64,000 bases of DNA from Fen-455 sp050012675. GTDB lineage: Bacteria; Actinomycetota; Acidimicrobiia; Acidimicrobiales; Bog-793. Where the stretch lies: NCBI GenBank assembly GCA_050012675.1, contig JBEKGS010000004.1:95577-159576 (forward strand), given 5' to 3'. The position numbers and the translations under genes are program-made. A model generated the notes under the pieces. It was not told the DNA's origin and made no database searches. It was given only the letters and a program-made list of their open reading frames with translations. Positions 17,864-26,615 of the stretch are shown here, piece by piece (position 1 is the stretch's first letter; each line of letters begins with the position of its first letter).

Positions 17864-18621
17864 GTTCCACGGGCACCGATGAGGAAGCTGTTCGCGCCGG
17901 TGCCGAATTGACGGCGCTCGGCAACGGTGGAGCAACCGAGCTCGGCGGAGCGGAGACGCTCTCGATGGGGGCGACCTCGTCCCCGGGCGGCCAGGGGCCC
18001 GACGAGATGCCCGAGCCCGAGGCGACCGAGCCCGGTGTGCCCTCAGATGTGACCGACCAGGCCGGCGCCGAGCCCGGCGAGCCCGAGGCGGAGGCACCCG
18101 AGCCTGCCACGGACGACCCGGCCCTGAACGAGGCCACGGTGCCCGACGAGCTTTCGGTGGAGGCCGACCAGGACCTCGGCACGGCGGAGCTGCCGGCGGC
18201 GATGTCACAGATGGTGTTCGTCGACGTGGTGCTCCTCTTGCCGGCTACGCACCCCGTGGTCGTCCTGCAAGAGGCGGACTCGCCCTTCCGCGAGCTCAGG
18301 ATCCCTGTCGGCGGTGCCGAGGGCATTGCGATCAGCTACGCCGGAAGAGGGCTCCAGACCCCAAGGCCCCTCACTCACGAGCTGTTCACGCGGGTCCTCG
18401 AGGAGTTCGGCTTGACACTGGACGTCGTGCGGATCACCGAGGTCCGGGGCACGGCTTTCACCGCCGAGATGGTCATCTCCGGTCGCCTCGGGACACGTTC
18501 GATCGACTGCCGTCCCTCCGACGCGATCGCCCTGGCGCTGCGCCAGCGGCTGCCGGTCCCGATCATGGTGGACCCGGCCGTGTTGGAGGTTGCGGGCACC
18601 GATCCCATGGGCGCCAACTGA
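17860..18621 (+). CDS. DUF151 bifunctional nuclease-family protein with long acidic N-terminus
   Basis: 253 residues from ATG 17860, which overlaps rodA by 4 nt. The C-terminal domain (about residues 112-240) carries the DUF151 signatures: FRELRIPVGGAEGIAI, RPLTHELF, RPSDAIALALRQRLPVPI. The first ~110 residues are low-complexity, rich in Glu, Pro, Ala and Thr, and probably disordered. DUF151 proteins include a plant bifunctional nuclease and a Thermotoga protein of known fold; the bacterial role is unclear. Coupling with a SEDS polymerase is notable. No signal peptide seen. Confidence 0.8.
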   Translation: MSSTGTDEEAVRAGAELTALGNGGATELGGAETLSMGATSSPGGQGPDEMPEPEATEPGVPSDVTDQAGAEPGEPEAEAPEPATDDPALNEATVPDELSVEADQDLGTAELPAAMSQMVFVDVVLLLPATHPVVVLQEADSPFRELRIPVGGAEGIAISYAGRGLQTPRPLTHELFTRVLEEFGLTLDVVRITEVRGTAFTAEMVISGRLGTRSIDCRPSDAIALALRQRLPVPIMVDPAVLEVAGTDPMGAN

Positions 18622-18753
18622 CAAGGCCTCGACGCCGGGCCTGAGACCGTTCCCGTCAGCCCGCCGGGTTTGCGCGCCGGCCGCGGTACGCGCTCGCGGC
18701 GCAGCTCAACGGGGGCCGAGCTTCGGGCTCTAGTAGCCCCGTCGGAGGCACCG

Positions 18754-18778
18754 GTCCGGCGTTGCCGCGGACCTTTTT
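18754..18778 (+). terminator. Probable intrinsic terminator after rodA-DUF151
   Basis: GTCCG pairs with CGGAC across a 9-nt loop and is followed, after one C, by five T residues. It sits in the 204-nt convergent gap between the DUF151 gene and the minus-strand SEDS gene. The stem is short, so moderate confidence. No T-run was found on the other strand for the SEDS gene. Confidence 0.5.
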
Positions 18779-18825
18779 CGTAGGGCCCTTCAGCGCCGTC
18801 ACGGCCGCAGCCTGGCCGGGGCGGG

Positions 18826-20349
18826 CTAGTCGCTCCGGGGTCGAACGCGGTCACCGACCGCGCCTGTCTCGGCCGTGTGGGAGGGTGCCGTCGAGACCTT
18901 GGAGGCGGCGGCCGGCAAGCCGTCGGTCGACGCAAAGGCGCCGCCGGTGGAGGCCCGGGCCGCCACGAGGGCGCGGCGCCGCATTCGATGACCAAGCCCC
19001 ATGGCGAGGCCCGGCGGGGCGGCCCCTTCGTCGGAGATGCGCATGACCAAGGCCACAAGGACGTAGTTCGCGAGCAGAGAAGAGCCGCCGTAGCCGATGA
19101 AGGGCAGCGATACTCCGGTGAGGGGGAGCAGGCGGACGACTCCGGCCATGATGAAAAAGGACTGGAAACCGAGGATCGCAGTAAAGCCGACGGCTGCGAG
19201 CTGGGAGAACTCCGAGCGGGCTCGCATGGCGGCTCTGATCCCCGCGCCGACCACGAGGAGGAAGCCCACGACCACGGCCGTGGTTCCGAGCAGCCCGAGC
19301 TCCTCGCCTATGGCTGCGAAGATGAAGTCGCTGTAGGCGACGGGGATGTCGTAAGGCGTGCCGAGACCGAGCCCGGAGCCCGTCAGGCCGCCGCGGCCGA
19401 GGGCGAGCTCGCCCTGGACGGTCTGATATCCGTATGAGCTGTAGTGGGCCCAGGGATTGATCCAGGCGGACACGCGCTCGTCGATGAGCGACTTCGCGAA
19501 AGGCAGGTGCGCCGCCAGGTACGTGCCGGCGAGAAAGGCTATGAGGCCGCCCACGACGTAGGCGACGCGTCCCGTGGCGACCCACAGCATCGTTATGAAC
19601 ATGACGAACAACAAGAGCGAGAAGCCGATGTCGTGCTCGAGGAGGATGACGAGGATCGAGACCACCCACGCGACGGCGATCGGCCCGAGGGGGCGGACGT
19701 CGGGCAGGAGCCGGTTGCCGACGCGCCGGGTCGACAGCGAGAGCATCTCGCGTTTTTCCACGAAATAGGACGCGAAGAAGACGACGAGCATCAACTTGGC
19801 GATCTCGACTGGCTGGAATGTGATCGGGCCGACGTGGATCCAGAGCTTCACACCGTTCAGCTGGGCTTCGGACGTCCGCCCGAGGTAGGGGGCCAGCGGC
19901 AGCACGAGCAGGATCAAAGCGCCGAACACGAGCATGTAGCGGTAGCGCTCGAGATCGCGCGAACGGCGCACCAAGAACAGCGTGACGACGTAGGCGGCGA
20001 CCCCGAGGGCCGTCCAGACCGCCTGGTAGTGCCAGGGCGCGTCGGCGGCGATCTGCGGCGAGGCGTCGAGCCGGTAGATCATCACAAAGCCGATGCCGTT
20101 CAGCATCAGCACGACCGGCATCATCACCGGGTCCGCCTCGGGCGCGAGGAAACGATTGGCCAGGTGGACCACGAGCGCCAGTGCCGCGACGACGCCTATG
20201 AAATCCAAGGCGTTGGGGGGAAGCGCGTTGCGGGTCCCGAGTGCCGCCAGCAGGTAGGCGAGCGTGATCACGACGACGACGACGACGAGCAGGCCGAGCT
20301 CGCTGCGCCGACGTTGTTTGACCCTCGGTGCCATGACGAGGGGCTGCAC
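18826..20349 (-). CDS. SEDS peptidoglycan polymerase, mycobacterial RodA/FtsW-like (second copy)
   Basis: 507 residues with an extra pair of N-terminal membrane segments and a 50-residue C-terminal tail rich in Ala, Ser and Arg. SEDS motifs: GVKLWIHVGPITFQPVEIAK, EHDIGFSLLLF, YSDFIFAAIGEELGLLG and SLPFIGYGGSSLLANY. The long N-terminus with DPVMMPVVLMLNGIGFVMIYRLD is like the RodA encoded in the mycobacterial pknAB cluster. Here no kinase or PBP genes are adjacent. GTG 20349 is favoured over ATG 20334 because a leaderless -10 (TACCGT) lies exactly 6 nt upstream of it. Confidence 0.88.
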   Translation of the reverse strand: MQPLVMAPRVKQRRRSELGLLVVVVVVITLAYLLAALGTRNALPPNALDFIGVVAALALVVHLANRFLAPEADPVMMPVVLMLNGIGFVMIYRLDASPQIAADAPWHYQAVWTALGVAAYVVTLFLVRRSRDLERYRYMLVFGALILLVLPLAPYLGRTSEAQLNGVKLWIHVGPITFQPVEIAKLMLVVFFASYFVEKREMLSLSTRRVGNRLLPDVRPLGPIAVAWVVSILVILLEHDIGFSLLLFVMFITMLWVATGRVAYVVGGLIAFLAGTYLAAHLPFAKSLIDERVSAWINPWAHYSSYGYQTVQGELALGRGGLTGSGLGLGTPYDIPVAYSDFIFAAIGEELGLLGTTAVVVGFLLVVGAGIRAAMRARSEFSQLAAVGFTAILGFQSFFIMAGVVRLLPLTGVSLPFIGYGGSSLLANYVLVALVMRISDEGAAPPGLAMGLGHRMRRRALVAARASTGGAFASTDGLPAAASKVSTAPSHTAETGAVGDRVRPRSD

Positions 20350-20355
20350 GACTTC

Positions 20356-20365
20356 ACGGTAGCGT
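20356..20365. promoter_or_regulatory. Back-to-back -10 elements: TACCGT (minus) and TAGCGT (plus)
   Basis: On the minus strand TACCGT (20361-20356) is 6 nt before GTG 20349 of the SEDS gene. On the plus strand TAGCGT (20360-20365) is 7 nt before GTG 20373 of ppk1. The hexamers share the central TA at 20360-20361. Both transcripts would be leaderless, with starts only about 24 bp apart. Confidence 0.55.
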
Positions 20366-20372
20366 CTGGGTC

Positions 20373-22478
20373 GTGAAAGCCGCTGTCATGACACCTGGCA
20401 GCCCGTTGGCGCGCCCGGACCGGTTCCTCAATCGCGAGCTGTCCTGGTTGGACTTCGCGGATCGCCTCGTCGACCTGGCGGCGGACACGTCTTTGCCGCT
20501 CCTCGAACGGGTGAAATTCATCGCCATCTTGTCATCGGGGCTCGACGAGTTCTTCCAGGTGCGCGTCGGGGGCCTCAAGGACCATGTCGCGGCCGGCCTT
20601 CGCGCCCGGTCGGCCGATGGCCGCAGCGCTTCCCAGCAGCTCGAGGACATCCGGGCCAAGTGCATCCGCCTTCTGGCGCGCAGCGACGAGGTTTTCGAGT
20701 CCTCCATCGTGCCCGGCCTGGCCGGCGCCGGCCTCTACTTCGCCAGCATCGAGGAGCTGGACTCGGCGGAAAAGGCACGGCTCCTCGCCGTGTTCGAGAA
20801 GGAGATCTTCCCCGTCCTCACGCCCTTGGCAGTCGACCCCGGCCATCCCTTCCCGTACATCTCGAACCTGTCGCTCAACCTGGCCGTGCTCGTCGAGGAC
20901 CCGACCACCCGCGAGCAGCGTTTCGCGCGGGTGAAGGTGCCGCCCCTGCTGCCCCGTTTCGTGCCCATCGACGGCGGCGCCCGCTTCGTGGCTCTCGAGC
21001 AGCTGATCGCCGCCCACCTGCCCAGGCTCTTCCCGCACATGGAGATCGGGCGCCATCACGCCTTTCGCGTCACCCGCAACGCCGACCTCGACCTGGAAGA
21101 GAGCGAGGCCGATGACCTGCTCGCGGCCGTCGAGACCGAGCTGCGACGCCGCCGGTTCGGCCGGGCGGTCCGCCTCGAGGTCGACCATGACATGCCGACA
21201 ACGGTGCGCGACCTGTTGCTGGAGGAGCTCGAGCTCGGCAGCGACGATGTCTACGAGAGCTCGGCACCCCTTGGACTCAGCCAGCTCTGGGCTCTTCACG
21301 CCATCGACCGGTCCGATCTCCACGAGCCGCCCTGGGTCCCGATGACCCAACCGCGCCTCGCGACCGCGGGGGACGGGCCTGTCGACCTGTTCTCGGTGCT
21401 GCGGGAACGCAACGTTCTCGTCCACCACCCCTACGACTCGTTCACCACATCGGTCGAAGCCTTCATCACCCAGGCCGCCGATGACCCCAATGTGCTGGCC
21501 ATCAAGCAGACCCTCTACCGGACCTCGGACGACACGGCCATCGTGTCGGCGCTCGTCAGGGCAGCCGAACAGGGCAAGCAGGTGGCGGCGCTCGTCGAGG
21601 TGAAAGCCCGCTTCGACGAGCAGGCGAACATCTTGTGGGCACGTCAGCTCGAACGGGCCGGCGTGCACGTCGTCTACGGCCTCGTCGGGCTCAAGACCCA
21701 CTCGAAGATCGTCCTCGTCGTCAGGCGCGAGGAGGACGGGCTGCGTCGCTACTGCCACATCGGCACGGGCAACTACAACTCCGAGACGGCCAAGGTCTAC
21801 GAGGACCTGGGGCTTTTGACCGCCGACCCCGCCATCGGCGAGGACCTGACCGACCTGTTCAACCATCTGACCGGCTACGGCCGGCCCGTCTCGCACCGGC
21901 GCATCGTGGTGGCTCCCCAAGGCATGCGCCCTTGGGTACTCGGCCAGATCGCAGAAGAGGCGCAGGCCGGCGAGGCCGGCCGGATCACCATCAAAGTGAA
22001 CGGGCTGACCGACCCGGAGGTCATAGACGCCTTGTACTCGGCCTCGCAGGCCCATGTACGCATCGATCTTCTGGTGCGCGGGCTGTGCTGCCTGAGGCCC
22101 GGAGTGCCGGGGCTCTCCGAGACGATCACTGTGCGCTCCATCATGGGGCGTTTTTTGGAGCATTCCCGCATCTTCCGCTTCGGTGAGCCGAGCGGCGAAC
22201 GCCCTGTGCGCTACACGATCGGGTCGGGCGACTTGATGGAGCGGAACCTGGACCGGAGAATCGAGGTCCTGGTGCCGGTCCTCGACGCCGAGCTGCGGGC
22301 GCGGCTGGAAGAGACGCTCCAGCTCGGTCTCGCTGACGACACCAACGCTTGGGAGCTCGGACCGGACGGGGCCTGGACGCGGGTGGTACCGGTCCTCGGC
22401 CTGAGCCTGCAACGGCGGCTGCAGGAGCTCGCCCTAGAGCGCGCGCGCAGACGCCGGTCGCCCGAGCCGCTGGGCTGA
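20373..22478 (+). CDS. ppk1: Polyphosphate kinase 1
   Basis: 701 residues, the normal PPK1 length. The N-terminal signature NRELSWLDFADRLVDLA, the catalytic phospholipase-D-like motifs LVGLKTHSKIVLVVRRE (containing the autophosphorylated His) and YCHIGTGNYNSETAKVYED, and IMGRFLEHSRIFRF are intact. It polymerises ATP gamma-phosphate into polyphosphate, reversibly. GTG 20373 fits a leaderless -10; ATG 20388 is an alternative. The exopolyphosphatase follows 9 nt downstream, so synthesis and breakdown are co-transcribed. The phosphate-uptake operon lies 9 kb further on. Confidence 0.97.
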   Translation: MKAAVMTPGSPLARPDRFLNRELSWLDFADRLVDLAADTSLPLLERVKFIAILSSGLDEFFQVRVGGLKDHVAAGLRARSADGRSASQQLEDIRAKCIRLLARSDEVFESSIVPGLAGAGLYFASIEELDSAEKARLLAVFEKEIFPVLTPLAVDPGHPFPYISNLSLNLAVLVEDPTTREQRFARVKVPPLLPRFVPIDGGARFVALEQLIAAHLPRLFPHMEIGRHHAFRVTRNADLDLEESEADDLLAAVETELRRRRFGRAVRLEVDHDMPTTVRDLLLEELELGSDDVYESSAPLGLSQLWALHAIDRSDLHEPPWVPMTQPRLATAGDGPVDLFSVLRERNVLVHHPYDSFTTSVEAFITQAADDPNVLAIKQTLYRTSDDTAIVSALVRAAEQGKQVAALVEVKARFDEQANILWARQLERAGVHVVYGLVGLKTHSKIVLVVRREEDGLRRYCHIGTGNYNSETAKVYEDLGLLTADPAIGEDLTDLFNHLTGYGRPVSHRRIVVAPQGMRPWVLGQIAEEAQAGEAGRITIKVNGLTDPEVIDALYSASQAHVRIDLLVRGLCCLRPGVPGLSETITVRSIMGRFLEHSRIFRFGEPSGERPVRYTIGSGDLMERNLDRRIEVLVPVLDAELRARLEETLQLGLADDTNAWELGPDGAWTRVVPVLGLSLQRRLQELALERARRRRSPEPLG

Positions 22479-22487
22479 GCTTCGGTC

Positions 22488-24071
22488 GTGCGGATCGCCG
22501 CGCTGGACCTGGGTAGCAACTCGTTCCATCTGCTGGTCGTCGAAACCCGCCCCGACGGAAGCTTCGTCCCGCTCGCGCGCGAGAAGGTGATGCTGCGCCT
22601 CGGCGATGTCGTTGCCCGCGAGGGCGTGCTCACCGAAGAGGCGGTCGAGGCCGCCATCGACACGGTGCGCCGGCTCAAGACCATCGCCGAGGTGCAACGC
22701 TTCGACGAGATCGTGGCCATGGCGACCGCGGCCATGCGCCAGGCCGCCAACGGCCCCGAGGCGGCAGAGCGCATCGAAGAGGCGACAGGTGTGCGGATCG
22801 AGGTCGTGAGCGGCATCCGTGAGGCGCAGCTGATCTTCGAGGCCGTGCGGGCGAGCGTGCTCATCGAACCGGGGCCGGCACTGTGCGCCGATCTGGGCGG
22901 AGGAAGCCTCGAGCTGTCGGTCGGCGACCAGTTCGGCCTCAGCTACGCGACGAGCCTGCACCTGGGCGTGGGGCGGCTCACTGCCGAGTACGTGCGCACC
23001 GACCCGCCCACGAAAAAAGACCGCGCCCGGCTCAAGGACCGGATCTCGAAGTCGCTCGACGAGGTCTTGGAGGACCTCCTCCAAGACGGGCCGAAACTGT
23101 TGATCGGGACCTCGGGGACCTTCTGCGCTCTTGCGAGAGGCGCGGCGGCGAGACGGGACGGGATCGTGCCCACGTCGGTCAACCAGCTCACGGTGACGGT
23201 CCGGGAGCTGGCCGCCCTGGGCGAGATCATCTGCGAGCTGCCGAGCTGGGAGCGCGCCAGGCTGGCTGGGATCGAGGCCCGGCGCGCAGAGCTCCTGCCG
23301 GCCGGAGTGGCGGTCCTCGAGGTATTGATGGAACGAACGGGCATGCGCGAGCTCACCGTGTCGGAGTGGGGGCTGCGCGAAGGCATCGTCATCTCGACGA
23401 TCGCCAAACACGACCGGGTGGAGTTCAGCAACGACCCACGGGCGATACGGCGGGCCTCGGTGCTGTCGCTGTGCGTGCGCTCCAGGTGGCCCGAGGCCCA
23501 TTCCCGCCAGGTCGCCAGGCTCGCCCTCGAGCTGTTCGACTCGACCGTCTCGCTTCACGAACTCGACGGCGAGGACCGCGAGCTGCTCGAGCTGGCGGCG
23601 TTCCTGCACGACATAGGCGAGCACGTGAGCCGCGACGGCCACGCCCGCCACACCGCCTACCTCACGGAGAACGGTGACCTGCGTGGCTTCTCGCCCGTCG
23701 AGATCCAGATGCTCTCCTGCCTCGGGCGCTACCACGTGAGGGGTCGTCCCCGCGAGTCCTTCCACGCCTGGGAGACCCTCGAGCGCAAGGACCGCGACCG
23801 CGTCCTTAGGATGCTCGCCCTGCTGCGGATCGCCGACGGGCTCGATGCCGCCCACGACTCGGTCATAGGCCATGTCGGTGTCGAGCTGAGCGGGACGCGC
23901 GTGGAGGTCGTCGTCAGCGCCCGGGGGGACGCGGAGCTCGAGCGCTGGATGCTCCAGCGCAAGGTGCAGTTGTTCCAGGAGCTGTTCGAGGTGCCTGTCA
24001 GCCTTGAGGTGGTGCCGACGGGGCCGGAGGAGATGCAGGCCCCGGCCGGCGGGGAGGAAGGTCTGGCTTGA
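22488..24071 (+). CDS. ppx: Exopolyphosphatase / pppGpp phosphatase (Ppx/GppA family) with C-terminal HD region
   Basis: 527 residues. Actin-like ATPase fold motifs: IAALDLGSNSFHLLVVE, DLGGGSLELSVGD and GTSGTFCALARG. A C-terminal HD-like region (about 310-500) has FLHDIGEHVSRDGHARHTAYL. It hydrolyses terminal phosphates from polyphosphate and may act on pppGpp, which ties it to Rel encoded at 5518. It starts at GTG 22488, 9 nt after ppk1. The last 74 bp overlap the convergent UPF0104 gene. Confidence 0.93.
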   Translation: MRIAALDLGSNSFHLLVVETRPDGSFVPLAREKVMLRLGDVVAREGVLTEEAVEAAIDTVRRLKTIAEVQRFDEIVAMATAAMRQAANGPEAAERIEEATGVRIEVVSGIREAQLIFEAVRASVLIEPGPALCADLGGGSLELSVGDQFGLSYATSLHLGVGRLTAEYVRTDPPTKKDRARLKDRISKSLDEVLEDLLQDGPKLLIGTSGTFCALARGAAARRDGIVPTSVNQLTVTVRELAALGEIICELPSWERARLAGIEARRAELLPAGVAVLEVLMERTGMRELTVSEWGLREGIVISTIAKHDRVEFSNDPRAIRRASVLSLCVRSRWPEAHSRQVARLALELFDSTVSLHELDGEDRELLELAAFLHDIGEHVSRDGHARHTAYLTENGDLRGFSPVEIQMLSCLGRYHVRGRPRESFHAWETLERKDRDRVLRMLALLRIADGLDAAHDSVIGHVGVELSGTRVEVVVSARGDAELERWMLQRKVQLFQELFEVPVSLEVVPTGPEEMQAPAGGEEGLA

Positions 24072-25218
24072 CCGAAGCGGTCTCGCCTGTCGGTGGCGCC
24101 GGGCGATACTCCGCCCTCGTCATGGTGCCGAGGGCGTCGCGGCGCTCCCTGAGCCCGGCGCCGTGCTGCACCCTTATGGACAGATAGGCGCCGGCGCCGA
24201 CCGGGATCGGCAGCCAGAAGTTGAAGAGGCGCCAGGAGATCACCCCGAGCCAGGCGATGCCGGCCGGGACGCCGAAGCCGATCAAAGAGGTCGCCGCCAC
24301 CGCCTCGACGATTCCGAGGCCGCCCGGGGTGAGCGGCACCGCCGCGAGCACGTTGGCGACTCCGTAGGCGACAAAAAGGTCGATGGGCCGGGAGATGTGG
24401 CCGTAGGCAGCGACGAAGGCCCACAGCGCGCCCGCGTCGAACAGCCAGTTCGCAGCCGCCCACAGAACGGCGTTCTTCAGAAGCTGCCGGTCCGATGCCA
24501 GCGTCCGCAGGCGGGTGGCGAGGCGCTCGACGATGCTTTCCATCTGGTCCTCGGTGACCCACGGCAAGCGTCTTGCCACCGATCGCAGTGCTCGCACGGC
24601 ATGGGCCTCGCCGCGCGTCAGCGACAGGACGAGAGTGGCAAAGGCGGCGGCCAGCACGGCGCCGACGATTGCGACCGTGACATAGGCGCTGTTGAAGCCG
24701 TGCAGGGGGATGGAGATCACGAGCGCCACCCACAACATGGCATTGAGGACGACGGCCGAGCCGATCCCCTGGGTGGCGAGGGCGAAGCCGGCATCGGGCC
24801 CGCTCACGCCGCTGGCGGTGAGCAGCCGGTAGCCGAGGCCGGTGCCGCCGGCGGTGCCGCCGGGGATCACGTGGCTCACCGCCAGGGTTGACAGGTCGAT
24901 GCGGAGCACCCGCGACAGGCCCGGGCCGTCTTTCGGCAGCACCGCCTGGGTGAGTCGCCCGTAGGCGGCGAGCGCTGCGGCCTCGAGCGCGATGCCGGCC
25001 AGGAACCATAGGAAATTCACCCGCCCCAACTGGCTCAAAGACGAGCGCGCCTTGGAGTGCAGGAAGCTCGGTATGAGGAAGTACTCGACGAAGAGAAGCA
25101 GGATGAAGATCGTGATGCCGTGACGCAGCGGGCGCGGGATCCAGCCGAGCAGATTGAGGCGACGACGCGGCGCGGCGGCGCCGGCCGCCGGGCCGTCGAG
25201 CTCGGGTGACTCGCCCAT
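23998..25218 (-). CDS. UPF0104 / lysylphosphatidylglycerol synthase TM-domain (flippase-like) protein
   Basis: 406 residues from ATG 25218, with about eight membrane segments. The diagnostic blocks are HVIPGGTAGGTGLGYRLL and VPLTPGGLGIVEAVAATSL, typical of the UPF0104/AglD-MprF N-terminal flippase family. It may translocate or bind a lipid, but there is no synthase domain. The last 35 residues are Pro/Arg-rich and are encoded antiparallel to the end of ppx. Longer frames run upstream to 25353 but add a sequence that looks non-coding. Confidence 0.82.
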   Translation of the reverse strand: MGESPELDGPAAGAAAPRRRLNLLGWIPRPLRHGITIFILLLFVEYFLIPSFLHSKARSSLSQLGRVNFLWFLAGIALEAAALAAYGRLTQAVLPKDGPGLSRVLRIDLSTLAVSHVIPGGTAGGTGLGYRLLTASGVSGPDAGFALATQGIGSAVVLNAMLWVALVISIPLHGFNSAYVTVAIVGAVLAAAFATLVLSLTRGEAHAVRALRSVARRLPWVTEDQMESIVERLATRLRTLASDRQLLKNAVLWAAANWLFDAGALWAFVAAYGHISRPIDLFVAYGVANVLAAVPLTPGGLGIVEAVAATSLIGFGVPAGIAWLGVISWRLFNFWLPIPVGAGAYLSIRVQHGAGLRERRDALGTMTRAEYRPAPPTGETASVKPDLPPRRPGPASPPAPSAPPQG

Positions 25219-25369
25219 GTCCCCATGCTTGCAGGCGCGAACAGGTCGCGGGGAGACCCTGGTCACCGTACCGATTCTCGTGTGGCGCAGCCGGCGAGGA
25301 GGGCGGTGGTCCTGCGAGGCGGTGATTTGCATCCCTCTTCTGAGCCCGCGCATGGAGTTGACTTGTTAG

Positions 25370-26551
25370 GTGCCCGAGGAGATCGTCGACCGGGAGCTTG
25401 GTCCCGCCCCGAGCCGGCGTGCGCGCGACCTGCGTGTGGCACGCACCGCCTTCATCGCCAGTGGCGCGGTCGTGACCGTGGGCATCGGCCTGGCCCTTTT
25501 GTGGCGGCTCCGGGTGGTCGTGCTCTTGATACTCGTATCGCTGTTCCTCGGTGCCCTCTTGCACCCGGCGGTCAGCTTCGTGGAGCGCCGCGGGATCCGC
25601 CGGGGTCTGGCGACCGCGCTCGTGTTCTTCGTCTCGGCCGCGGTCGTCCTGACGGTGGGCTACGTGCTCGTCCACCCGGTCTACTCATCGGCACGCAGCT
25701 TCGCGAAGGAGCTGCCGAGCCTTGTCCGCCAGGCGCAGCAGGGAAAAGGACAGATCGGCCACCTCGTCAAGCGCCTACACCTCGAGAGCTACGTGAAGAA
25801 GAACGTGCCCCGCCTCGAGACCTTGATCACCGGTCTCGGCAGACCCGCCCTCGCGGTGGGCAAGACCGTCGTGAGCGGCGTGGTCGCCCTTGTGACCGTT
25901 GGAGTGCTGACGTTCTTCGTCCTGCTCGAGGCCCCGCAGATGATCCGTGGCGTCCTCAACTGGATGCGGCCCGAGCGCTCGGTACGCGTTCACAAGATGC
26001 TCGGTGACGTGGGCCAGGCGGTGGCCGGCTACATGCTCGGCAACTTCTCCACCTCGATTGTCGCCGGCGTCGTGATCTTCGTGACCCTGCGCTCGACCGG
26101 CGTGCCCTACGCCGGGGTGCTGTCCATCTGGGTGGGCGTGGTCGACTTCCTCCCGCTCGTCGGAGGGTTGCTCGCCGGGGTCCCGACCGTGGCCGTCGCC
26201 TTCCTGCACTCGTTGCCGGCCGGGATCGTGACCCTTGCCGTGTTCCTCATCTACCAGCAGATCGAGAACCACATCCTCAACCCGATCGTGATGAGCCGGA
26301 CCGTTCGCCTGAATCCCTTGTGGGTTCTGCTGGCCATCCTCGTCGGCGTGGAGCTGGGTGGGATCGTCGGGTCCACCTTCGGGGGCCTCGTGGGGGCCCT
26401 TTTGGCCGTGCCGGCGGCGAGCGCGGTCCAGGTGGTCGCGAGGGACCTGTGGGCCGAACGCCGCTCGGCTTCGCCCGATGACATCGCCGGCGCCGGTGGG
26501 GACGCGGCCCGGCCGGGGGCGCCCGGTGGCGTGACCGTTCCGGCCCGGTAG
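25370..26551 (+). CDS. AI-2E/PerM family membrane permease
   Basis: 393 residues with about eight membrane segments and a soluble loop at about 120-165. The family block GVVDFLPLVGGLLAGVPTV and the C-terminal VGVELGGIVGSTFGGLVGALLAVP are present. Members of the family range from autoinducer-2 export to Na+/H+ antiport; no substrate can be inferred. It starts at GTG 25370; a weak TTGACT hexamer sits 6 nt upstream, so it may be leaderless. 151 nt separate it from the divergent UPF0104 gene. Confidence 0.85.
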   Translation: MPEEIVDRELGPAPSRRARDLRVARTAFIASGAVVTVGIGLALLWRLRVVVLLILVSLFLGALLHPAVSFVERRGIRRGLATALVFFVSAAVVLTVGYVLVHPVYSSARSFAKELPSLVRQAQQGKGQIGHLVKRLHLESYVKKNVPRLETLITGLGRPALAVGKTVVSGVVALVTVGVLTFFVLLEAPQMIRGVLNWMRPERSVRVHKMLGDVGQAVAGYMLGNFSTSIVAGVVIFVTLRSTGVPYAGVLSIWVGVVDFLPLVGGLLAGVPTVAVAFLHSLPAGIVTLAVFLIYQQIENHILNPIVMSRTVRLNPLWVLLAILVGVELGGIVGSTFGGLVGALLAVPAASAVQVVARDLWAERRSASPDDIAGAGGDAARPGAPGGVTVPAR

Positions 26552-26603
26552 CTGCCGGCCGGCGGCCCCGTGTGGCCGAAGCTGTCCGGTGCCGGTTTGG
26601 CCA

Positions 26604-26609
26604 TAGGCT
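26604..26609 (+). promoter_or_regulatory. -10 element TAGGCT for leaderless ppm1
   Basis: TAGGCT is exactly 6 nt before GTG 26616 and no ribosome binding site is present. Confidence 0.5.
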
Positions 26610-26615
26610 GGCGGC

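Noticed and set aside
20532..22412. 626-codon open frame antisense to ppk1
   Set aside because: Shadow of ppk1 codon bias; low-complexity translation; no start context.
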